NCBI RefSeq assembly: GCF_017876545.1 | Contig: NZ_JAGIOD010000001.1 | Location: 2,790,001-2,854,000 of the forward strand | Direction: 5' to 3' | Length of the DNA: 64,000 bases | From: Brachybacterium sacelli | Lineage (GTDB): Bacteria; Actinomycetota; Actinomycetes; Actinomycetales; Dermabacteraceae | Shown here: piece by piece, positions 27,850 to 37,970 of the stretch | Position numbering within the stretch: position 1 is the first letter of the stretch | How the letters are laid out: the number at the start of each line of letters is the position of its first letter | The notes under the pieces: model-generated | Databases searched by the model: none | What the model was told of the DNA's origin: nothing | Seen by the model: the letters and a program-made list of their open reading frames with translations, nothing else | Translations under genes and position numbers: made by a program

Positions 27850-29808
27850 TCACTCGGTATCCGTGGGGCCGGATCCCGTCTGACCAGATCGCCGCCCGGC
27901 GCGGTCCGTCGTCCGCTCGGACGGCTTCTCCGAGCGGGAGCGTCCGAAGACGCCGCGGGTGCGCTCCAGCCGGTAATCGATCCGGTTGTCCAGGTACTCG
28001 CCGAATCCTTCGTCGTTCGGGAGCGTCGCGTTGACCTCGCCGGTGATGTGGCGGGTCACGGTCTCCATGCGCCGGATCTGCTCGTGCTGTTTCAGCACGG
28101 CCTCGTCGAGGCTCAATGCCTTGACCAGCGCGACGCACATGAGCACCAGGATGATGCTGAACGGCAGTGCCGTAACGAGCGAACCTGCCTGGAGGGACTC
28201 GAGGCCTCCCGAGAGCAGGAGGGCGGCCGCAAGCAGCCCCTCGAGCAGCGCCCACACCACGCGGGACCAGATCGGTGGGTTGGGGTGGCCGCCGGAGGCG
28301 AGCATGTCCACCACGAGCGAGCCGGAATCCGAGGAGGTGATGAAGAAGATCGCCACCAGGATGATGCCCAGTACCGACAGCAGGCCGGTCAGGGGGAAGT
28401 TCTCGAAGATGCGGAACATGGACTCCTCCGCGGTGATGTCGCCGAGGTCACCTGCGCCGAACCACTGGCGGAACAGGCCATTGCCGCCCCAGATGGAGAA
28501 CCAAATCATGCCCACGAGGGAGGGGACCAGGAGCACGCCGGCGATGAATTCGCGCACCGTCCTGCCCTTGGAGATGCGGGCAATGAAGACGCCGACGAAG
28601 GGGGCCCAGGCGATCCACCAGCCCCAGTAGAACAAGGTGTTGCCGGCCCACCACGACTGCGCGTCCGCCGAGCGGTTGTACGCGCCGACGTCCAGCGTCA
28701 TGTGAAAGATGTTCGCGAAGTAGACGCCCAGTGACTCCACGAAGTTCTGGAGCAGGAAGACCGTCGGGCCGAAGACCAGCGCAGTGATCATCAGCAGCCC
28801 GGCGAGGCTGAGGTTGGCGTTCGAGAGCCACTTGATCCCGACGCCGACGCCGCTGACCACGGACGCGGTGGCCAGGAGGGTGATCACGACGATCAGGATC
28901 ATGAGGAAGGTATTGCTGGCGCCATCGATCAGACCGATCGAGGTTAGTCCCGCGCCGATCTGCTGGACGCCCAGGCCCAGCGAAGTGGCGATGCCAAACA
29001 CGGTGCCGAAAATGGCCAGGACATCGATGACATCGCCGACCCAGCCCTTGACGCGCTCGCCGAAGATCGGCTCGAGCGCCCAGCGGATGGAGACCGGGCG
29101 GCCCCGGCGGTGAATGGCGTAAGCGATGGCCAGGCCGATGATGGCATAGGTCGCCCAGGGGTGCAGTCCCCAGTGCATGAATGTCTGTGCCATGGCCAGG
29201 CCCGAGAGCTCGACGCCCTCGCCCTCCCAGCCGGGCTTGACGGCGCTGGTGGTGTAACTAAGCGGCTCGGCGACACCGTAGAAGACCAGCCCGATCCCCA
29301 TGCCGGCCGCGAACAGCATCGCGAACCAAGAGAAGAGGCCGAAATCCGGACGGTCCTCGTCGCGGCCCAGGCGGATACGGCCGAAGGAGGACAGAGCAAG
29401 GATGATCGAGAAGACCACGAAGATGCCGATCACCAGCATGTAGAACCAGCCCAGATCCGCCACGATCCAGTTCTGCGCACCGTTCATCACGGTGCTGGAG
29501 GTCTCAGGGAAGATGATCGCCAGCAGCGCGACGGCGAGGATGATCAGCAGGGCGGGCCAGAACACGGCCGGGGCGATCACGCCCTTGCCGATGCGTGCGC
29601 CCTGTCGGCGCAGCTTCTCGGTGATCTCGTCGTCGCTGTCGTCTTCGCCGATCTGCATCGAGCGGGGCAGGTGCACGGTCTGGGGCAGGTGCTCCGGCCA
29701 CGCGGTGGGGGAGGTATCCGGCGCGGTGGGGTTCCTGCCTGCCGAGGTGTCCTCACCGGTCTCGGGAGTTCCGGTGGTGTTCATCGGGTTCCGTCCTGTC
29801 GAAGTCAT
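27850..29808 (-). CDS. BCCT-family osmolyte (betaine/choline/carnitine) transporter
   Basis: 652 residues, intact. BCCT proteins import quaternary-ammonium osmolytes, usually with sodium. After a hydrophilic N-terminus of about 75 residues come about 12 helices. Family marks are FAAGMGIGLVFYGVAEPLSY, FMHWGLHPWATYAIIGLAIA and WGWWIAWAPFVGVFIARISK with GRTVREFIAGVLLVPSLVG. FFITSSDSGSLVVDMLASGG follows near the C-terminal bundle. The G-M-G-I-G-L motif instead of the proton-coupled G-V-G-M form suggests sodium coupling. The charged tail of about 95 residues may sense osmolality as in BetP. An in-frame ATG at 29784 is an alternative start. It shares its promoter element with the frameshifted paralogue at 22251. 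Confidence 0.92.
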   Translation of the reverse strand: MTSTGRNPMNTTGTPETGEDTSAGRNPTAPDTSPTAWPEHLPQTVHLPRSMQIGEDDSDDEITEKLRRQGARIGKGVIAPAVFWPALLIILAVALLAIIFPETSSTVMNGAQNWIVADLGWFYMLVIGIFVVFSIILALSSFGRIRLGRDEDRPDFGLFSWFAMLFAAGMGIGLVFYGVAEPLSYTTSAVKPGWEGEGVELSGLAMAQTFMHWGLHPWATYAIIGLAIAYAIHRRGRPVSIRWALEPIFGERVKGWVGDVIDVLAIFGTVFGIATSLGLGVQQIGAGLTSIGLIDGASNTFLMILIVVITLLATASVVSGVGVGIKWLSNANLSLAGLLMITALVFGPTVFLLQNFVESLGVYFANIFHMTLDVGAYNRSADAQSWWAGNTLFYWGWWIAWAPFVGVFIARISKGRTVREFIAGVLLVPSLVGMIWFSIWGGNGLFRQWFGAGDLGDITAEESMFRIFENFPLTGLLSVLGIILVAIFFITSSDSGSLVVDMLASGGHPNPPIWSRVVWALLEGLLAAALLLSGGLESLQAGSLVTALPFSIILVLMCVALVKALSLDEAVLKQHEQIRRMETVTRHITGEVNATLPNDEGFGEYLDNRIDYRLERTRGVFGRSRSEKPSERTTDRAGRRSGQTGSGPTDTE

Positions 29809-29848
29809 AGGTGTTCTCTACTGTGCCGAGTACTCAGAGTTCCTTCAA

Positions 29849-29877
29849 CCAGACCGTACGATCTGAGTGCGGTCTGG
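29849..29877 (-). other. hairpin in the 5' leader of the second BCCT gene
   Basis: CCAGACCG (29849-29856) pairs with CGGTCTGG (29870-29877) across 13 bases, about 40 bases upstream of the ATG. The leader from the predicted promoter is about 210 bases and holds no reading frame I can support. A regulatory role is a guess. Confidence 0.4.
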
Positions 29878-29999
29878 ACGTCGACCCATTTGACCCTGGA
29901 AAACTCGTGATCTGGACACGCACAGATGGTCGGGGTCACGCGGACGAGGTGAAGGTTTCCTGTCGCGAGCCCAGGTCCGGGTGGGGATGGGCTCCTTCC

Positions 30000-30054
30000 T
30001 GGGGGAGGGATGCGGAACCTGCCCACCATAGCCCTCGGTGCGGCAGGTGCCCAG
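30000..30054 (-). promoter_or_regulatory. shared BCCT promoter/operator element, copy 2
   Basis: On the minus strand: TGGGCA (30048-30053), 17 bases, TATGGT (30025-30030), then GGGCAGGTTCCGCATCCC. The ACCTGC/GCAGGT arms have the same 20-base spacing as in copy 1. About 45 of 55 positions are the same as in copy 1, although the leaders beyond differ. The gap from here to thrS holds only a possible thrS -10 (TAGCAT at 30170-30175). Confidence 0.65.
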
Positions 30055-30230
30055 GTGCGCGGCCGCCGGGAGCAGGGAACTCCGCGTCAGGTGGGTGCCC
30101 GAGGTCACGTCGGATGCGGTGAGTCCAGCCACGTCGGTCGAGGGGTTCGGCCCGGGGCCCGCTCCCGGATAGCATCGTCGGTGGAGCCGGCATCGTCGGC
30201 CGGCTCGACCCGAGAACAAGGAGCATCCCC

Positions 30231-32231
30231 GTGGCCCAGATCGCCATCACCCTGGACGGTTCACCTCAGCGGCTCGAGGAGGCGACCACGGGCACCACGC
30301 TCTTCGAGGGCCGGAGCGAGATCATCGCCCTGCGGATCGACGGCGAGCTGCGTGACCTGGCCACTGCCGTGGCCGACGGTCAGGTGGTCGAGGGCGTCGA
30401 GCTCTCCAGCGAGGACGGGCTGTCGATCCTCCGTCACAGCGCCGCCCATGTGCTCGCCCAGGCGGTGCAGAAGGCGAACCCCGAGGCGACGCTCGGCATC
30501 GGCCCGCCGATCACCGACGGCTTCTACTACGACTTCGACGTTGCCGAGCCCTTCACCCCCGAGTCCCTCAAGGCGCTCGAGAAGGAGATGGGCCGCATCG
30601 TCAAGGAGGGGCAGCGCTTCGTCCGCCGCGAGATCAGCGACGACGACGCCCGCGTCGAGGAGGCCTCCGAGCCCTACAAGCTGGAGCTGATCGGATTGAA
30701 GTCGACGGCCGACGACGCCGCCGAGGGCGCGAACGTCGAGGTCGGCGAGGGCGGTCTGACCATGTACGACAACGTCAACCGCCGGGGCGAGGTGGTGTGG
30801 ACCGATCTGTGCCGCGGACCTCACCTGCCCACCACCAAGCTGATCGGGAACGGCTTCGCCCTCACCCGCTCGGCGGCCGCCTACTGGCGCGGCAGCGAGA
30901 AGAACCCGATGCTGCAGCGCGTCTACGGCACCGCCTGGCCCAGCAAGGACGAGCTGCGCGCCTACCAGGAGCGGGTCGCCGAGGCCGAGCGCCGCGACCA
31001 CCGCCGCCTGGGCAGCGAGCTGGACCTGTTCTCCTTCCCCGACGAGATCGGTTCGGGGCTGCCGGTGTTCCACCCCAAGGGCGCCATGATCCGGATGGAG
31101 ATGGAGGACTACTCCCGCCGCCGCCACGTCGAGGCCGGTTACTCCTTCGTCTCCACCCCGCACATCACCAAGAAGAACCTCTTCGAGACCTCCAAGCACC
31201 TGGAGTGGTACGCCGACGGCATGTACCCGCCGATGCACATGGACGAGGAGGCCGACGCCGACGGCAACGTCACCAAGCAGGGCCAGGACTATTACCTCAA
31301 GCCCATGAACTGTCCGATGCACAACCTCGTCTACCGCTCCCGGGGCCGCTCCTACCGCGAGCTCCCGCTGCGACTGTTCGAGTTCGGGCACGTCTACCGC
31401 TACGAGAAGTCCGGCGTGGTGCACGGCCTGACCCGCGCCCGCGGCTTCACCCAGGACGATGCCCACATCTACTGCAGCCGCGAGCAGATGAAGGAGGAGA
31501 TCTCCCGCACCCTCGACTTCGTGCTCGGGCTGCTCAAGGACTACGGGCTGGACGACTTCTACCTCGAGCTGTCCACCCGCGACCCCGAGAAGTCCGTCGG
31601 CGACGACTCCAGCTGGGAGGAGGCCACGACCACCCTCGAGGAGGTCGCCACCGCCTCCGGCCTGGACCTGGTGCCCGATCCGGGCGGTGCCGCCTTCTAC
31701 GGCCCCAAGATCTCGGTCCAGGCCAAGGACGCGATCGGTCGCACCTGGCAGCTCTCGACCATCCAGCTCGACTTCTTCGAGCCCGAGCTGTTCGAGCTGG
31801 AGTACACCGCGACCGACGGCTCCCGTCAGCGCCCGGTGATGATCCACCGCGCCCTGTTCGGCTCCATCGAGCGCTTCTTCGGCGTGCTGCTCGAGCACTA
31901 CGCCGGGGCCTTCCCCGTGTGGCTCGCGCCCGTGCAGGTGGTCGGCGTCCCGGTCGCCGCCGAGTACGTGCCCTATCTCGAGGAGGTCGCCGCGACGCTG
32001 CGCGCCCGTGGGGTCCGCGTCGAGGTCGACTCCTCCGACGACCGCATGCAGAAGAAGATCCGCACCCACACCAAGGAGAAGGTGCCCTACCTGCTCATCG
32101 CCGGCGGCGAGGACCAGGACAAGGGTGCGGTCTCCTTCCGGATGCGCGACGGCAGCCAGGACAACGGCATCGCCGTCGAGGAGGCCGTCGACCGGATCGT
32201 CGCCGCGATCGCGGACAAGGTGCAGGTGTGA
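30231..32231 (+). CDS. thrS: threonyl-tRNA synthetase
   Basis: 666 residues, class II synthetase that charges tRNA-Thr. It has an N-terminal TGS domain ([20 protein letters not shown]), then the editing domain with [12 protein letters not shown] and the class II core (motif 1 [20 protein letters not shown], zinc/threonine-binding [13 protein letters not shown], motif 2 [18 protein letters not shown], motif 3 [15 protein letters not shown]). The C-terminal anticodon domain starts near [13 protein letters not shown]. The GTG start has AAGGAG seven bases upstream. Its stop overlaps the start of the HIT gene. No T-box leader is seen. Confidence 0.97.
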   Translation: MAQIAITLDGSPQRLEEATTGTTLFEGRSEIIALRIDGELRDLATAVADGQVVEGVELSSEDGLSILRHSAAHVLAQAVQKANPEATLGIGPPITDGFYYDFDVAEPFTPESLKALEKEMGRIVKEGQRFVRREISDDDARVEEASEPYKLELIGLKSTADDAAEGANVEVGEGGLTMYDNVNRRGEVVWTDLCRGPHLPTTKLIGNGFALTRSAAAYWRGSEKNPMLQRVYGTAWPSKDELRAYQERVAEAERRDHRRLGSELDLFSFPDEIGSGLPVFHPKGAMIRMEMEDYSRRRHVEAGYSFVSTPHITKKNLFETSKHLEWYADGMYPPMHMDEEADADGNVTKQGQDYYLKPMNCPMHNLVYRSRGRSYRELPLRLFEFGHVYRYEKSGVVHGLTRARGFTQDDAHIYCSREQMKEEISRTLDFVLGLLKDYGLDDFYLELSTRDPEKSVGDDSSWEEATTTLEEVATASGLDLVPDPGGAAFYGPKISVQAKDAIGRTWQLSTIQLDFFEPELFELEYTATDGSRQRPVMIHRALFGSIERFFGVLLEHYAGAFPVWLAPVQVVGVPVAAEYVPYLEEVAATLRARGVRVEVDSSDDRMQKKIRTHTKEKVPYLLIAGGEDQDKGAVSFRMRDGSQDNGIAVEEAVDRIVAAIADKVQV

Positions 32232-32821
32232 GCGGGTCCGGACCAGGAACCGACCCTCTCGCCCCGGAGGGCTCCCCGCAGCCCGTCGTCGAGGACGCCC
32301 GCGACTTCGTGGGCGTCCCCGACGACACCGAGCGGTTGTGGACCCCGCACCGGATGGCCTACATCGGCGGGGAGAACAAGCCCGTCGATCCGCACGACGG
32401 GGACCAGTGCCCGTTCTGCGCCGCGCCGCGTCGGAGCGACGAGGACGCGCTGATCGTCCACCGCGGTGAGGTCGCCTACGTGGTCCTGAACCTCTACCCG
32501 TACAACTCCGGCCACCTGCTGGTGTGCCCGTACCGGCACGTCGCCGACTACACGGAGCTGGAGGACGAGGAGGTGCGCGAGGTCGCCGAGCTCACCCGCA
32601 CCGCCATGCGGGTGATCCGCGAGGTCTCCACCCCTGCCGGGTTCAACCTGGGCATGAACCAGGGCCCGGTCGCGGGCGCCGGCATCGCCGCGCATCTGCA
32701 CCAGCACGTGGTGCCGCGCTGGATGGGGGATGCGAACTTCCTGCCCGTCGTCGGCCGCACCAAGGCCGTCCCGATGCTGCTTGCCGACACCCGTCGGCTC
32801 TACGCCGACGCCTGGCCCTGA
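32228..32821 (+). CDS. HIT-domain nucleotide hydrolase/transferase
   Basis: 197 residues. The histidine-triad motif is [12 protein letters not shown], with the supporting block [24 protein letters not shown] near residue 60 with the later histidines may bind zinc, as in actinobacterial AP4A phosphorylase-like HIT proteins. The family acts on dinucleoside polyphosphates or nucleoside phosphoramidates. The first 40 residues are low-complexity. GTG overlaps the thrS stop (GTGA). The thrS-HIT pairing is conserved in actinobacteria and may serve to remove AP4A or adenylates made by synthetases, though this is inference. Confidence 0.9.
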   Translation: MSGSGPGTDPLAPEGSPQPVVEDARDFVGVPDDTERLWTPHRMAYIGGENKPVDPHDGDQCPFCAAPRRSDEDALIVHRGEVAYVVLNLYPYNSGHLLVCPYRHVADYTELEDEEVREVAELTRTAMRVIREVSTPAGFNLGMNQGPVAGAGIAAHLHQHVVPRWMGDANFLPVVGRTKAVPMLLADTRRLYADAWP

Positions 32822-32943
32822 GCTAGCATGACCGAGGCTGCGGAGCACCCCGGGGTCATCACCGACCGGCCCCCGGTCAACGGGGAGCGGGGATTCAGCC
32901 CGGGGCAGCCCGGGAGCCCGCAGAGAGCGAGGAGATCGCCGCG

Positions 32944-34233
32944 ATGAGCACGACCGGAGCCCCTCCGCGCCCCGGCCCGCGACCGCAGGGCCCGCAGGAC
33001 GCCGGCTACGGCTACGACGTCGAACGTCTGGATCCCCGAGGGCCGGGACGCATGGGAGCGGCCGGGCCGCAGCGCCGGCGTCGGCGCCGTCCCTGGGCGC
33101 GGTGGGCCCTGTTCGGCCTGTCGTTCCTCGCCCTCGCCGGCGGTGCCGTGCTGCTGTACGTCTTCGTCATCCTGCCGCTGGGTTTCGGGACCTCGCTGGT
33201 CGCATTCACCGCCGCCCTGCTCCCGGTCGCGATCGTGCTGGGGGCCGTGTGGTGGGTCGACCGCTACACACCGCAGCCGCGCGTCTCCCTGATCTATGCC
33301 TTCATCTGGGGCGCCGTCGGCTCGGTGGCGCTGACCTTCGTGATCGGCACGCCGTTCACGGCCTGGATCAGCCCCAGCGAGCCGGACCAGGTCACCGCCC
33401 AGTTCCTCGGAGCAGCGATCCAGGCGCCGGTCGTCGAGGAGACCATGAAGTCCGCCGGCCTGATCGGTCTGCTGATCTGGGGCCGCCGGTACATCGCCGG
33501 ACCGATCGACGGCGTGGTCTACGCGGCGCTGATCGCGGGCGGCTTCGCCTTCACCGAGAACATCCTGTACTTCGGCAACTCCTTCCATCAGGCGCAGGCC
33601 GCCGGCGAGGTCGCCGGGTTCTGGCAGACGTTCTTCCTGCGCGGGGTGCTCTCGCCCTTCGCCCATGCCTCCTTCACGGCCCTGTGCGGGCTGGGACTGG
33701 GCATCGCCGCCGAACGCCGGTCGCTGATGCTCTACTTCGGGCTCGGCGTCGGCGGGCTCTCCCTCGGCATGATCCTGCACGCCCTGTGGAACGGCTCGAG
33801 CTTCTTCCTCCCCGTCGACCCCGCGAACCCGCTGGGCGGCTTCCTGCGCTACTACCTCACCGTCCAGGTGCCGATCTTCCTGATCCTGGTGGCGATCGTG
33901 CTGTTCCTGCGATGGCGCGAACGTCGGATCCTGCGACGTCAGCTGGCCGAGTACGGTCGTGCCGGCTGGTTCGCGCCCGCCGAGGTCGACATGCTGGTCA
34001 AGCTGGGTGCGCGCCGCAAGGCGGAGAAGTGGGCGAGCCGTCACGGCGCCGTCGCCCGGATGGGCATGCGCGACCTGATCCGTGCGACCGTCGAGCTGGG
34101 CATGGAGCGCCACAGCGTGCTGCACGGAAAGCCCTCGGAGCGGACCCGTCGGCGTGAGCGCGAGCTGCTCGAGCGGATCACCACCGATCGGCGGCTGATC
34201 GGAGCGCTGACTGCTCCCGTCGTCCGCCGCTGA
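32944..34233 (+). CDS. PrsW-family intramembrane metalloprotease
   Basis: 429 residues. A Pro/Arg-rich cytoplasmic N-terminus of about 50 residues precedes eight or nine hydrophobic helices. The PrsW motifs are intact: EExxK in [12 protein letters not shown], the second motif in [24 protein letters not shown], and [13 protein letters not shown] with metal-ligand histidines. A basic tail of about 120 residues follows. PrsW in Bacillus cuts anti-sigma factors; targets in actinobacteria are not known and no sigma/anti-sigma pair is nearby. It follows the HIT gene by 122 bases, within which no gene was seen. Confidence 0.9.
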   Translation: MSTTGAPPRPGPRPQGPQDAGYGYDVERLDPRGPGRMGAAGPQRRRRRRPWARWALFGLSFLALAGGAVLLYVFVILPLGFGTSLVAFTAALLPVAIVLGAVWWVDRYTPQPRVSLIYAFIWGAVGSVALTFVIGTPFTAWISPSEPDQVTAQFLGAAIQAPVVEETMKSAGLIGLLIWGRRYIAGPIDGVVYAALIAGGFAFTENILYFGNSFHQAQAAGEVAGFWQTFFLRGVLSPFAHASFTALCGLGLGIAAERRSLMLYFGLGVGGLSLGMILHALWNGSSFFLPVDPANPLGGFLRYYLTVQVPIFLILVAIVLFLRWRERRILRRQLAEYGRAGWFAPAEVDMLVKLGARRKAEKWASRHGAVARMGMRDLIRATVELGMERHSVLHGKPSERTRRRERELLERITTDRRLIGALTAPVVRR

Positions 34234-34266
34234 GGACTCAGGGTCCGGTCGACCTCCTCCTGCCCC

Positions 34267-34272
34267 TACAAT
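34267..34272 (+). promoter_or_regulatory. -10 element upstream of yebC-ruvC
   Basis: TACAAT, 46 bases before the yebC start codon. No LexA box is visible in this interval, in contrast to the ruvA promoter. Confidence 0.5.
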
Positions 34273-34318
34273 GGGGCGGCACTGCGCCGGGATCGGCGCG
34301 GCGGTCGGGAGGAGAGAG

Positions 34319-35077
34319 ATGTCAGGGCATTCCAAGTGGGCGACCACCAAGCACAAGAAGGCCGTCATCGATGCCAAGCGCGGCAAGCTGTTCGCCAAGC
34401 TGGTCAAGAACATCGAGGTGGCAGCACGCATGGGCGGCCCTGACCCAGCGGGCAATCCCACCCTCTACGACGCCATCCAGAAGGCGAAGAAGACCTCCGT
34501 CCCCAATGACAACATCGACCGCGCCGTCAAGCGCGGCGGCGGTCTCGACGGCGGCGGGGTCGAGTACGAGACCCTGATGTACGAGGGCTACGCCCCCGGC
34601 GGCGTCGCGGTGCTCGTCGAGTGCCTCACCGACAACAAGAACCGTGCGGTCTCCGAGGTGCGGCTGGCCTTCAACCGGGGCGGTGGCAACATGGCCGACT
34701 CCGGCTCCGTGTCCTACCTGTTCGAGCGCAAGGGTGTGGTGACGGTTCCCAAGGACGACCTCACCGAGGACACCCTGCTAGAGGTCGTCCTGGAGGCCGG
34801 CGCCGAGGAGATCACCGACGAGGGCGAGTCCTTCGAGATCCTCTCCGAGGCCACCGACGTGGTCGCCGTGCGCACCGCGCTGCAGGAGGCCGGCATCGAC
34901 TACGACAGCGCCGAGGCGCAGTTCGTCCCCACCATGCGCACCCCCGTCGACCTCGACGGGGCCCGGAAGGCGCTGAGGCTGATCGACACGCTCGAGGACA
35001 GCGACGACGTGCAGAACGTCTTCTCCAACCTCGACATCCCCGAGGACGTCGCCGCCCAGCTCGACGAGGCCGGATGA
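34319..35077 (+). CDS. yebC: YebC/PmpR family DNA-binding regulator or translation factor
   Basis: 252 residues, the usual length. Starts with the hallmark [20 protein letters not shown], followed by [20 protein letters not shown] and [20 protein letters not shown]. This family (TACO1 in mitochondria) has been described both as a transcription regulator and as a ribosome-associated factor. ATG has GGAGAG upstream. The stop overlaps ruvC (ATGA), the standard yebC-ruvC linkage of actinobacteria. Confidence 0.95.
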   Translation: MSGHSKWATTKHKKAVIDAKRGKLFAKLVKNIEVAARMGGPDPAGNPTLYDAIQKAKKTSVPNDNIDRAVKRGGGLDGGGVEYETLMYEGYAPGGVAVLVECLTDNKNRAVSEVRLAFNRGGGNMADSGSVSYLFERKGVVTVPKDDLTEDTLLEVVLEAGAEEITDEGESFEILSEATDVVAVRTALQEAGIDYDSAEAQFVPTMRTPVDLDGARKALRLIDTLEDSDDVQNVFSNLDIPEDVAAQLDEAG

Positions 35078-35664
35078 CCCTGCGGGTGCTCGGGGTCGAC
35101 CCCGGACTGACCCGGTGCGGGATCGGCGTGATCGATTCCGCCGGCGGCCGACGGGCCACGCTCGTGAGTGCCGGAGTGATCCGCTCGGAGTCCGAGGACC
35201 CCATCGACCGCAGACTGCTCATCCTCGCCCGCGGACTGCGGGCGGCGATGGAGGAGCACGGCCCGGACGTGGTCGCCGTCGAGCGCGTCTTCAGCCAGAA
35301 CAACATCTCGACGGTGATGGGCACCGCGCAGGTCTCCGGCATCGCGATCGTGGAGGCCGCAGAGCGCGGCATCCCTATCGCGATGCACACCCCCTCCGAG
35401 GTGAAGGCCGCGGTCACGGGCAGCGGCCGGGCCGACAAGAAGCAGATCCAGACCATGCTGGTCCGTCTGCTCGGTCTCGAGGCCCCGCCCCAGCCCGCCG
35501 ACGCCTCCGATGCGGTGGCGATCGCCCTGACCCAGCTGTGGCGGGGACCCGGCCCGGTCGCGCTCGACGCCACCGGCGGAGCCCGTACCAGTGCCCAGTC
35601 GGTGTGGGCGCGGGCGGAGCGCGAGGCCCGACGCGCCCGGGAGCGCTCCACCTCCCGACACTGA
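35074..35664 (+). CDS. ruvC: Holliday junction resolvase RuvC
   Basis: 196 residues. RuvC cuts Holliday junctions as a dimer. The catalytic acidic residues are visible: Asp7 in [11 protein letters not shown], Glu in [11 protein letters not shown], and the paired acids in [16 protein letters not shown]. The C-terminal 30 residues are a charged, Arg-rich tail. It overlaps yebC. A LexA-type box begins immediately after its stop codon, so ruvA and ruvB can be transcribed without it. Confidence 0.96.
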   Translation: MTLRVLGVDPGLTRCGIGVIDSAGGRRATLVSAGVIRSESEDPIDRRLLILARGLRAAMEEHGPDVVAVERVFSQNNISTVMGTAQVSGIAIVEAAERGIPIAMHTPSEVKAAVTGSGRADKKQIQTMLVRLLGLEAPPQPADASDAVAIALTQLWRGPGPVALDATGGARTSAQSVWARAEREARRARERSTSRH

Positions 35665-35684
35665 TCGAACACTCGTTCTACAGT
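35665..35684 (+). promoter_or_regulatory. LexA (SOS) box with embedded ruvAB promoter
   Basis: TCGAAC-ACTC-GTTCTA (35665-35680) matches 11 of the 12 defined bases of the Gram-positive LexA site TCGAACN4GTTCGA. It begins one base after the ruvC stop. CCGACA (35655-35660) and TACAGT (35679-35684), 18 bases apart, could be the -35 and -10 elements, with the box between them. TACAGT ends six bases before the ruvA GTG, so the ruvAB mRNA would be leaderless and LexA would block it directly. Confidence 0.8.
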
Positions 35685-35690
35685 GGTCCC

Positions 35691-36299
35691 GTGATCGCAA
35701 CCCTGACCGGGCGAGTCGCCCGCATCGACCTCGATTCCCTCGTCCTCGACGTGGGCGGAGTGGGCTACCTCGTGCGCACGACGCCGCAGGCGCTGAGCTC
35801 CACCCGTCACGGCGCCGAGCTCACCCTGCACACCGAGCTGATCGTGCGCGAGGACTCGATGACGCTGTTCGGCTTCCCCCATCCCGAGGAGGCCGAGACC
35901 TTCCGCATCGTGCAGTCGGTCTCCGGCATCGGCCCCCGCACCGCGCTGGCGGTGCTCGCGGTCCTGGATCCCGAGGAGCTGCGCCGGGCCGTCGCCGAGC
36001 AGGACACGAAGACCATCACCCGCACCCCGGGCATCGGCCCGAAGGTCGCGGGTCGGATGCTGCTCGAGCTGGGCGGGAAGCTGCCCGCCCCCTCTCAGTC
36101 CGGCCCGGGCGGCAGCGAGGCGGCAGCCGTTCCCGCCGGCGGCGTGGACGGGGACGTGGTCGAGGCGCTGGTGGGCCTGGGCTGGCCGGAGAAGGGCGCC
36201 GCCGCGGCCGTCGAGGCCGTCCGCGCCGAGGACCAGGCCGCGCCGGATGCCGCTGATCTGCTGCGTCGGGCGCTGCGCCGTCTCGGAGGCAGCCGGTGA
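35691..36299 (+). CDS. ruvA: Holliday junction branch-migration protein RuvA
   Basis: 202 residues. RuvA binds the four-way junction and recruits RuvB. The N-terminal OB fold is [20 protein letters not shown] with [13 protein letters not shown]. The tandem helix-hairpin-helix motifs are [14 protein letters not shown] and [14 protein letters not shown], and a flexible Gly/Ser/Ala linker leads to the RuvB-binding domain ([20 protein letters not shown]). The GTG start has no Shine-Dalgarno sequence but lies six bases after the -10, consistent with leaderless expression. It overlaps ruvB (GTGA). Confidence 0.96.
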   Translation: MIATLTGRVARIDLDSLVLDVGGVGYLVRTTPQALSSTRHGAELTLHTELIVREDSMTLFGFPHPEEAETFRIVQSVSGIGPRTALAVLAVLDPEELRRAVAEQDTKTITRTPGIGPKVAGRMLLELGGKLPAPSQSGPGGSEAAAVPAGGVDGDVVEALVGLGWPEKGAAAAVEAVRAEDQAAPDAADLLRRALRRLGGSR

Positions 36300-37381
36300 G
36301 CCGCGAGGACCTCACTCCGAGCGATGACCCCGCTGACGACGTGACGGCTCCCACCTCGGTGACCGATCCCGGGTCCGCGCCCCCGGAGCGCCAGGCCGAG
36401 GCCGCCCTGCGGCCGCGACGGCTCGACGAGTTCGTCGGCCAGCAGGTGGTCCGCGAGCAGCTGTCGCTGGTGCTCGACGGGGCCACCGGTCGCGGGCGCG
36501 CTCCCGAGCACATGCTGCTGTCCGGCCCGCCGGGACTCGGCAAGACCACCCTCGCCATGATCATCGCCGCCGAGCTGGGCGCCCCGCTGCGCATCACCTC
36601 GGGCCCCGCGATCCAGCACGCCGGCGACCTCGCCGCGATCCTCTCCTCGCTCGACGAGGGGGAGGTGCTCTTCCTCGACGAGATCCACCGCCTCGCCCGC
36701 CCGGCCGAGGAGATGCTGTACATCGCGATGGAAGATTTCCGGGTCGACGTCGTCGTCGGCAAGGGGGTCGGGGCGACCTCCATCCCGCTGGACCTGCCGC
36801 CCTTCACCGTGGTCGGGGCCACCACGCGCGCGGGGCTGCTGCCCGCCCCGCTGCGTGACCGCTTCGGTTTCATCGGCCACCTGGACTTCTACGCCCCCGA
36901 GGAGCTGCGCGAGGTGGTGCGGCGCTCGGCCGTGCGCCTCGAGGAGGACCTGGAGGAGGAGGCGGGGATCGAGATCGCCTCCCGCTCCCGGGGCACCCCG
37001 CGGATCGCGAACCGCCTGCTGCGCCGCGTGCGCGACTGGGCGCAGGTCAAGGGCGACGGACAGCTCGACCTCGCGGCCGCCAAGGAGGCGCTGCGCGTCT
37101 ACGAGGTCGACGAGCGGGGCCTGGACCGCCTGGACCGGGCGGTGCTCGGGGCGTTGTGCGGTCGCTTCGCCGGGGGTCCGGTGGGGCTGTCCACCCTCGC
37201 CGTCGCCGTGGGGGAGGAGACCGAGACCGTGGAGACCATGGTCGAGCCCTATCTCGTGCGCGAGGGGTTCCTGCTACGCACGCCCCGGGGTCGCGCGGCC
37301 GCCCCGGCGGCCTGGACGCACCTCGGGCTCCAGGCACCCGAGGGAGGCAGCGGCACCGCCCCGATGCTCGGACGCTTCTGA
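36296..37381 (+). CDS. ruvB: Holliday junction branch-migration ATPase RuvB
   Basis: 361 residues. An AAA+ motor with [20 protein letters not shown], Walker [14 protein letters not shown], Walker B FLDEIHRL, sensor 1 [11 protein letters not shown], arginine finger region PLRDRFGFI, and a C-terminal winged helix ([20 protein letters not shown]). Forms hexamers that drive branch migration with RuvA. The first 30 residues are an acidic actinobacterial extension. Coupled to ruvA by overlap, hence under the LexA-type promoter. Confidence 0.97.
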   Translation: MSREDLTPSDDPADDVTAPTSVTDPGSAPPERQAEAALRPRRLDEFVGQQVVREQLSLVLDGATGRGRAPEHMLLSGPPGLGKTTLAMIIAAELGAPLRITSGPAIQHAGDLAAILSSLDEGEVLFLDEIHRLARPAEEMLYIAMEDFRVDVVVGKGVGATSIPLDLPPFTVVGATTRAGLLPAPLRDRFGFIGHLDFYAPEELREVVRRSAVRLEEDLEEEAGIEIASRSRGTPRIANRLLRRVRDWAQVKGDGQLDLAAAKEALRVYEVDERGLDRLDRAVLGALCGRFAGGPVGLSTLAVAVGEETETVETMVEPYLVREGFLLRTPRGRAAAPAAWTHLGLQAPEGGSGTAPMLGRF

Positions 37382-37507
37382 GTGACGCGCCACCGTCTGT
37401 GAACCCGCGTGTGATCGACGGGTACAGTAGAGCGGTCAGTCGTCCGCGGCAGGGCGGCCTGCGAGCATCAGCTCCCGGGCCCGCTGCTGTCCGCCGAAAG
37501 GAATCCT

Positions 37508-37891
37508 GTGGAATCCCTCCTGCCCCTCCTACTCATCTTCGCGGTCATGATGCTGCCTCTGATGTTCCTCTCGAGCCGCCAGAAGAAGGCGCAGCAGAAG
37601 CAGCGCGCGCTGGTCGACCAGCTCGGCGTCGGTGACGAGGTGCGCACGCACTCGGGCTTCTACGGCCTGATCGTCGACTCCTTCGACGACGTCGTGGTCC
37701 TCGAGTCCGAGGACGGATCGCAGTCGAAGTGGGCCCGCCAGGCGATCGCCATGGGCGTCGACCCGGTCGAGTCCGACGAGACCCCCGAAGCGCAGGACGA
37801 GGCCGCCGAGGAGACGTCCGGGACGAACGACATCCCCGGCGTGACGGTCACCGACGACTCCGAGCGCTCCGAGGAGCGCCGCGAGCGCTGA
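37508..37891 (+). CDS. yajC: preprotein translocase accessory subunit YajC
   Basis: 127 residues. One N-terminal membrane helix (LLPLLLIFAVMMLPLMFL) is followed by the cytosolic YajC domain with SSRQKKAQQKQRALVDQLGV and GDEVRTHSGFYGLIVDSFDD. The last 45 residues are an acidic tail. YajC associates with SecDF at the SecYEG channel. GTG has AAGGAA upstream. The 126-base gap after ruvB contains TACAGT (37423-37428), a likely promoter for yajC-secD-secF-apt. Confidence 0.93.
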   Translation: MESLLPLLLIFAVMMLPLMFLSSRQKKAQQKQRALVDQLGVGDEVRTHSGFYGLIVDSFDDVVVLESEDGSQSKWARQAIAMGVDPVESDETPEAQDEAAEETSGTNDIPGVTVTDDSERSEERRER

Positions 37892-37970
37892 CCCCCGCGG
37901 GTGCCGCGCACCCGCCGTCGTGAGCCGCCGGCTCGCCCCACACCATCCGTCGTCCTGAGGAACTCGCCCC

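Noticed and set aside
30055..30230. A T-box leader for thrS
   Set aside because: The leader is about 50 bases, with no specifier stem and no T-box sequence.
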